Assembly: GCF_032854445.1 (NCBI RefSeq)
Contig: NC_088300.1
Location: 3,536,001 to 3,600,000, forward strand
DNA: 64,000 nucleotides
Direction: 5' to 3'
Source of the DNA: Liolophura sinensis
Lineage: Eukaryota; Mollusca; Polyplacophora; Chitonida; Chitonidae
Under the pieces are notes generated by a model, which searched no databases, had not been told where the DNA came from, and was given only the letters and a program-made list of their open reading frames with translations. Both the position numbers and the translations under genes were made by a program. Positions 57,986 through 64,000 of this stretch are shown here, piece by piece (position 1 is the first letter of the stretch; each line of letters starts with the position of its first letter).

Positions 57986-58199
57986 CATGTACAGGTGATC
58001 GGCTAATTACGACTAATTGCCAGATCTGCAAAATTTATGACTCTCACACTCAGTTAAAATACGCGTAGGCATTTGACATGGACAAAATCCAATGACTGTC
58101 CAGCTTATTTAATGATCTTTCGATGGGATTATATGTTGTTGTTTTGTCTGATACAAGGTATCTTTACAGGGGAAAAATCCTTGCCATGTGTCCTAAGAC

Positions 58200-59330
58200 A
58201 TGAGTGGATACAGGATTGCCTATCCGGGAGCGGGTACAAGATTCCATATCGGAGAGTAAACACAGGATTCCTTATCCGGGAGTGGATACAGGATTCCATA
58301 TCGGGGAGTGGATACAGGATTTTTTATCAGGGGGTGGATACAAGATTCCTTATTGGGGAGTGGGTACAGGATTTCTTATCCGGAAGCGGGTACAAGATGA
58401 TATATCGGGGAGTGGGTACGGGATTCCATATCGGGGAGTGGATACAGGATTCCATATCGGGGAGTGGATACAGCATTTCTTATTCGGGAGTGGATACAGC
58501 ATTTCTTATTCGGGAGTGGATACAAGATTCCTTATCCGGAAGTGGACACAGGATTTCTTATCCGGAAGCGGATACAAGATTCCATATCGGGGAGTGGGTA
58601 CGGGATTCCTTATCAGGGAGTGGATTCAGGATTTCTTATCCGGAAGCGGGTACAAGATGATATATCGGGGAGTGGGTACGGGATTCCATATCGGGGAGTG
58701 GATACAGGATTCCATATCGGGGAGTGGATACAGCATTCCTTATCCAGGAGTTGATACAGGATTCCTTATCTGGGAGTGGCTTCAGGATTCCTTATCCAGG
58801 AGTTGATACAGGATTCCTTATCCGGGAGTAGATATAGCATTCTTTATCAGGGAGTGGATTCAGGATTCCTTGTCTGGGAGTGGACATATGATCTCTTGTC
58901 CAGGAGTAGGTACAGGATCTCTTATCGACAAGAAGATATAGGAATCCTTATCCAGGAGTGGATACATGATTCCTTATCCGGGAGAGGATACAAAATTCCA
59001 TATTGGGGAGTGGATACAGGATTGCTTATCCGGGAGTGGATACAGGGTTCCTTGTCTGGGAGTGGATACATGATCCTTTATCCAGGAGTAGATACAGGAT
59101 CTCTTATCGAGGAGAAGATATAGGAGTCCCTAACCAGGAGCGGATACATGATTCCTTCTTCGGGGCGGACACAAGATTCCATATTGGGGAGTGGATACAT
59201 GATTGCTTATCTGTGAGTGGATACATGATTTCTTATCCAGGAGTGGATACAGGATTGCTTATCTGGGAGTGGATACAGGATTCCTTGTCCACGAGAGGAC
59301 AAAGGTTTCCCGTTAACGGCCAGATATAGG
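58200..59330. repeat. 26-bp minisatellite, about 43 units
   Basis: The unit AGTGGATACAGGATTCCATA plus TCGGGG (26 bp) is tandemly repeated with variants (TTATCCGGG, TTATCAGGG). Because 26 is not a multiple of 3, each forward frame reads the same 26-aa super-repeat, and all three frames are open across at least 58,464-58,660. Confidence 0.95.
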
Positions 59331-61389
59331 AATTCGGATCTGGAAGTGGGTACCAGAACCGAATAGGTTAACGGATACACAAATTGGTGTTAATATAATA
59401 TGACTATCGCTTCCTGGAGGTATGTATAAAATCGAACCAATGCATAGTGTTCACTAGAAGATTACTAGATACATTCACATCCCTACATTAGGTATGGTTC
59501 ATACCATTACCATAAATAATACATCTTTGATCCTCTATCTCTGATAGTACCACCAGCCCAGGGAAGGGAGAAAACTCGTACGCGCTTTCTCGCAGTATGC
59601 TTCATGCTGCCATTCCAAACTGAGCACACAGTGTAGTGTACATATTCAAACCCAGGCACGGTGAAATTCGTTCGGCTGACAAGGCAACAGAATTCACAAA
59701 CTCTGATATAAACAAGTCATATTTGATCGTATACATGCTAAACGGTTAACATGTGACCAAATGCCTCTGCCAAAAATGAGACTGTACATGTTATGAATAA
59801 AAATGCCTCTGCCATATTTCGCACTATGGAATTTCAGAAAGTGCTGGACCTAAAGTTTACGGGGTTGTCAATCAGATTTAATGCCAGGGCTAAATATTAT
59901 TGCATTTCCCTCGATGTGGCCAAATCATGTAGTCCGATAGCACCCTGAGGTTTATGTGACTAAATATAGCTTACATATCACACGTTGCAGTAGTTGTGAT
60001 AAGTGCCCACTATTATAGTATAGTCGTGGACTATACACAGCCGGGTGGGGTGGTTGCCTTACAGCAGGCTATAATACACGTCCCGATCTCTCCACTTGAA
60101 ATGGACACTTTTGTTTGTCTTCTGTACTTTTTCCAGTTTTTCCATTAGGAAGCCTCCGTGGACATAGTTCGCTAAAACGTTGTTCTTGGTGTTCTTGCAG
60201 CTCATCGGCCCGTGACCACTGACATCGCAGATTCAAATCCAGTTCTCGCTGGTTTGACATTCTCGCTGGGCTATGCTCTGGCATCACGGAGAGGTAGTTC
60301 AAGTTCAAATGCATGTTATACGTTGCGACCAATAAAGAGCCAGAACGAAGGACCTGTTGTGACCTATAAAGGCATTGCTCTCAAGTGTGCATTGCAATTT
60401 TAAGGTCGCGTGATCACGCCTCATCGAATTAGAATTATGGCGGTAAATGTTTGCTATACATGCGGGCTGTTATTGGAGAGGATTTGCTGGAGGGGGGGGG
60501 GCGTGGTTGTTATAGTTGTGTGTTGGTACAGACAAAAGTTTGCTATAGGTGAGGGTTGCTATAAGTAAGGGTTTTGTTGTAGGTGCGTCTTAAAAGTTTA
60601 AAACCCCAGAAAATCGGTTTAAAGTTTTATTCTTGTACGTATACAGCACAATGTTCCCCAATGTGAATCATCACCCAGTTGGAACTACTTAGCCAGAGTA
60701 CTGTACTTCAAAGAACTTTCCACAACTTGGTTCGACTAGTTCAGGCTGTACAAAACTACGCGGTCAGCTAATGATTACAACAGTTGTGTAGATTCATGTT
60801 ATAAGTAGTCATATCCATCGTATAAAAATTCAGCCTCAGTGCGGATACTTTATCAGAAGTATCTAAATATTATGATGCTTTATCGTAGCGTTTACAACAA
60901 CAACAGCATGTTAATCGCTAGGCTGAGATTTCAGTAGCTTACGCTCTACTTACAATATTTTGACGACTTCTGGTATCTCTCAATGCACGTTTTTCTTCCT
61001 TCTAACAGTTTGTCTCAAACCAAACGCTGCTTTGATTTCTAAAATCACTGATCTTGAACACTGGTTTTGACAAATTTGAAAATAACATCCAGAGCAAATC
61101 TTACTCGCCACAACAAAAATCCTCTCCATTCACTATGAAATCGTTACAGTTCTGTATCGCCGACACGGACTTTCTTTTAACATTGACCACAGATAAACAC
61201 CCTGTCGCAATCACGAACCAGACGTTGGTTACTTAAATGAGAAGCTTAACTACCTGAACATTTAACATGTTTATCAAAACCCGAAACAAAATGCAAATGT
61301 CAGTTGTCCTGTTTGTGTTCAAAGGACTGGAGCAATGTATCAGACTACCCTTCCAGAGCTGCTTCCAACAGGCAAAGTTTGTTAATTGA
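59331..61389. other. Non-coding sequence
   Basis: No gene supported. A G-rich run lies near 60,494. The - strand frame at 60,069-60,332 has no recognisable domain. Confidence 0.45.
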
Positions 61390-61626
61390 TCTCATCAATA
61401 CGGACAAACGAGTCTTTACTTCGGCAGATCACACAAGGCCGTGTTTCCCTGAAAAGGTTCTTGTGATCCTACCCTTTGCCCAGTTGATGTGTTTCCAACC
61501 TCCAGAAAAACGATATCTCCTTCCCAGCAGTTTGGCTGCCGTGCCATCCATTTCTGTCTAAGTTGGAGGGTCAGTAAATATTCACGGAACTATCTTCTCC
61601 AGAATTCATTGGCCATGAAATGGAAC

Positions 61627-61890
61627 TTACCTAAAGCGCAGATTTGGTTCAGATCTAAGCAACAAGATGCGATTTGGTGTCAGAGGGTTGAGATCTTTGG
61701 AGTCATAGAAAACAGGTGTGATGGGACGTCTACTGACGATGTTCTCAATTTCACAAAAGGGAGTAGAAAGCCCTTTGTCTGTCAATATCTTTCCTGTGCC
61801 AAGGAGAGAGACTAGACCCTTTCGCCCTGTTCTGATTTGCCTTTCCCAGACACCGTCCAGGTGAGATGCCAGGGTTGGTTGAACCGCCAT
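61627..61890 (-). pseudogene. BEL-2 integrase, post-core fragment
   Basis: LASHLDGVWERQIRTGRKGL and ITPVFYDSKDLNPLTPN match the region after the integrase core in BEL/Pao elements. Confidence 0.83.
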
Positions 61891-61982
61891 GTGAAATGCC
61901 AGGGGTGGGTTAAACTGCCATGTGAAATGCCAGGGGTGGGTTAAACTGCCATGTGAGATGCCAGGGGTGGGTTAAACTGCCA
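61860..61982. repeat. 31-bp tandem duplication inside BEL-2 integrase
   Basis: GCCATGTGAAATGCCAGGGG recurs at 61,886, 61,917 and 61,948, with a partial copy before. Each extra 31-bp copy shifts the reading frame at the W-x-NPPLAFHMAV segment. Confidence 0.88.
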
Positions 61983-62562
61983 CTGGATCTTTTCTGTCGT
62001 ACATGTTCACCTATTTTACTTTGATTCCATAGTTGAATTGCCTCACGCAATTCTCTCTTCTTTATAAAGTTCGAGTTGTTGTCTTTTCGTACCTTCTCCG
62101 GGCGTCCACGTCTGCTTTCAAAGCGTTTGAAAGCATTTAGTAAACAATAAGTGTCCATGCTGTCCAATTTTTGGAGATGTATGGCCCTTGTGGACAGACT
62201 GGTGAACAAACACCCATACCTCTTGATTTCACTGCGACCCCTCTTAACCGTAAAAGGTCCGAAGCAATCAATCCAGACCTCACTGAAGCGAGACTTGCAG
62301 GGGGAAACTGTCAGCAGATAGGCTTGCCATTCTCTGGTAAGTTGGTTTCCGCTTTCACACGCGCACAAACAATGCAGTATTTCTCCCTCAGCAGAACAAA
62401 AACATGTTTCTTGCCCGAATGGCCGGATTCCTCGTGACAGTGACGCAGGATTAATATTGTAACATGGTGATTCTTTGGTAGGATTGCTTGATGCTTTGAC
62501 TGCTCGTCAATCGGGGCCGCTGGCAGGTGTCCACTGACACATAAAATACCCTTGGTATTCAA
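61910..62562 (-). pseudogene. BEL-2 integrase zinc finger and core
   Basis: HHVTILILRHCHEESGHSG gives the His pair; FGPFTVKRGRSEIKRYGCLF and KDNNSNFIKKRELREAI carry the core residues. The zinc-finger and core pieces are in different frames, so it is broken near 62,311-62,368. Confidence 0.85.
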
Positions 62563-62780
62563 TATAGGCTCCAGTTTGTAGACAAAACTTGCGGCTTTAA
62601 TCGCTTAGCCAGCTGTGATGGTGTGAATTTCTTCAGTGTATTGACTCTTTTGAACGCTTTGATAATTTCTATTTCAGCAGCTCTGATCTCAGACACCTGA
62701 AAATTTCTTTTAAGTAATTGTTTGCCATCTGCTTTTATCCGTAATTTTAATCGTAAAAAACACTCCATGGCTTTCTTCAA
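62559..62780 (-). pseudogene. BEL-2 pre-integrase linker
   Basis: ECFLRLKLRIKADGKQLL and AEIEIIKAFKRVNTLKKF resemble the region between the NPAD box and the integrase zinc finger of BEL/Pao pol. Assigned by position and composition. Confidence 0.6.
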
Positions 62781-63631
62781 CTTGTATCATGAGGAGTACC
62801 TAAAAGCCAATTTTTAACACGGGGTTGCTTAAAACGCCGAGGGCCTTGCTCTCATGTTTGGCTTCCTTGTTATCATCGGGTAAGTTTTGTATATCCATGG
62901 ACATCTGTGGATTTGTTCTCCCAGAGGAAGTCCGGTCCATTCCTCCATGGGCTGCTCTTGAGCAGCTGCTCGGCATCTTGTTCCATGTGACGCATCATCG
63001 GCGGGGTTGTTCCGGGAATCTACGTGTCTCCATGGGTAGACGTAGATGCGTCATGGAGTACTGCAACCCCATTCGCCACAAATATATGAAAACGTCGGGA
63101 CTCATTCTTGATATACCGTAGGACTATCGGACTGTCCGTCCAGAAAGTTGAACTTTAGGGATCAATCTTTCTCGGCGTAAACACTTCTCCACTTTTACGG
63201 AGATAACGGCTGCCGATAATTCCACACGCGGAATCGTCAGCTGTTAGACAGGAGCGAGTCTCCATTTAGTAAGAAGGAACGTGCAGTGAATTCTGCACTC
63301 TATGTAGACAGATCGTAGATAGGGAACTGCTCCATAACCAATCATGGATGCATGTGAAAAGCGGTGCAGCTCTTGTCCAACAACCTTGGCGAAATCCTGG
63401 GGCAATATGCATCTTGGAGTCTGGAGTTCTTCAATCTTTGATAGTTGTTCAGTTCATTTTTCCCATCGTCGCTGGTTTCCGGCCTTCAGTGGATCATCCC
63501 AACCTTTCGGTCATTTCGTCTCACCTTGCCCTGCAGTATATATGGACAAACAAACCCAACAGGATCATAGACGGAACTGATCACACTGATTAATCCTCTC
63601 CGAGTCGGAGGTTTGTATTTAACAACGGCCC

Positions 63632-63862
63632 TTACTCCAAACTGATCGGTTTCTGTGTCCCACTGTACACCAAGTGCTCTCTCAAAGGGAAGGGTTGCCT
63701 TTTCTGAGTTGAGGTCTTGGATACCCGTTGCTCGCTATTCTGGCTGTATGGTCTCCAACGTTTCCAGGCTTGCAAATCATCACACAGTCCACTGGTTGGC
63801 TCAATAGCCTCATCTTCGATGGGAATCGATTTCAAATAATCATCGACATGCTGCAGGAGCAA
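63632..63862 (-). pseudogene. BEL-2 RT palm fragment
   Basis: Begins at the VDDYLKSIP catalytic box and runs into the thumb region (CDDLQAWKRWRPYSQNS). The N-terminal part of RT should lie beyond or just inside the right edge in other frames. Confidence 0.75.
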
Positions 63863-64000
63863 CCCGCAATGATGGTTTCAACGACTTCAGAATCAAATTC
63901 GGTCTCATAGTTTTGTGTGGTGCGCTCACGGGTATATGTTACACAACTTGGGCTCCACACTCCAACAAATACATGCACGGTCATCCCATAGACTTCTGGC

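Larger units (their letters stand above)
61390..64000 (-). mobile_element. BEL/Pao pol fragment (BEL-2), runs off the right edge
   Basis: Reading - from the edge: RT palm with VDDYLKSIP (about 63,850), an NPAD-type box (about 63,010), HHCC integrase zinc finger (62,311-62,562), integrase core (61,910-62,368) and integrase C-terminal part with QRKW-like and GDIVFLE motifs (about 61,400-61,890). Frames are broken. The sequence differs from BEL-1, so this is a separate insertion or family. Confidence 0.87.

Noticed and set aside
58073-58806. Long forward frames as a repeat-protein gene
   Set aside because: They arise from the stop-free 26-bp minisatellite in every frame; no start context, homology or splice support. 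Kept only as a finding.

Overview
This is eukaryotic nuclear DNA: low gene density, exons with GT/AG boundaries, long introns, many minisatellites, SINEs with target-site duplications, a LINE and BEL/Pao retroelements. Two SINE families have tails I associate with spiralian and especially molluscan genomes, so my best guess is a mollusc, or less likely another spiralian. This rests on recollection, not on a search. There are no bacterial operons, rRNAs, CRISPR arrays or true tRNA genes.

Four host genes can be read by hand. (1) On +, the 3' part of an ACBD3/TMED8-type gene (8,057-13,218): a Gln-rich exon followed by a C-terminal GOLD domain. One GOLD exon exists as two tandem versions that are mutually exclusive by reading frame. 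(2) On -, a complete three-exon SAM-domain gene resembling SAMD15 (18,838 to 17,205; 135 aa). (3) On +, a complete three-exon globin (23,314-28,129; 195 aa) with a putative myristoylation N-terminus and Gln at the distal E7 position. (4) On -, a second complete three-exon globin (55,790 to 46,365; 181 aa), globin-X-like, with an MGC dual-acylation N-terminus. Both globins have introns at the classical B12.2 and G7.0 positions and middle exons of exactly 232 nt. They are convergent.

Between and around the globins lies accessory DNA: a decayed BEL/Pao element (29.7-36.3 kb, - strand) carrying three SINE insertions, a candidate solo LTR with heat-shock-element-like promoter sequences (38.1-38.8 kb), a decayed LINE (41.4-46.2 kb, -), a deleted Tc1/mariner element (49.1-50.1 kb) inside the second globin's intron 2, and another BEL/Pao fragment running off the right edge (61.4-64.0 kb, -).

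Minisatellites occur throughout: 66 bp at 4.8 kb, 52 bp at 12.4 kb, 29 bp at 16.6 kb, 28/56 bp at 21-22 kb, 54 bp at 50.4-51.7 kb, 29 bp at 52.4 kb, 75 bp at 54 kb and 26 bp at 58.2-59.3 kb. The 54-bp array is the most unusual: its unit is a copy of the globin's own exon 2/intron 2 junction, including the proximal-His codon and the splice donor. From memory, human NGB, TMED8 and SAMD15 are neighbours on 14q24, so this window may preserve an ancient bilaterian linkage.
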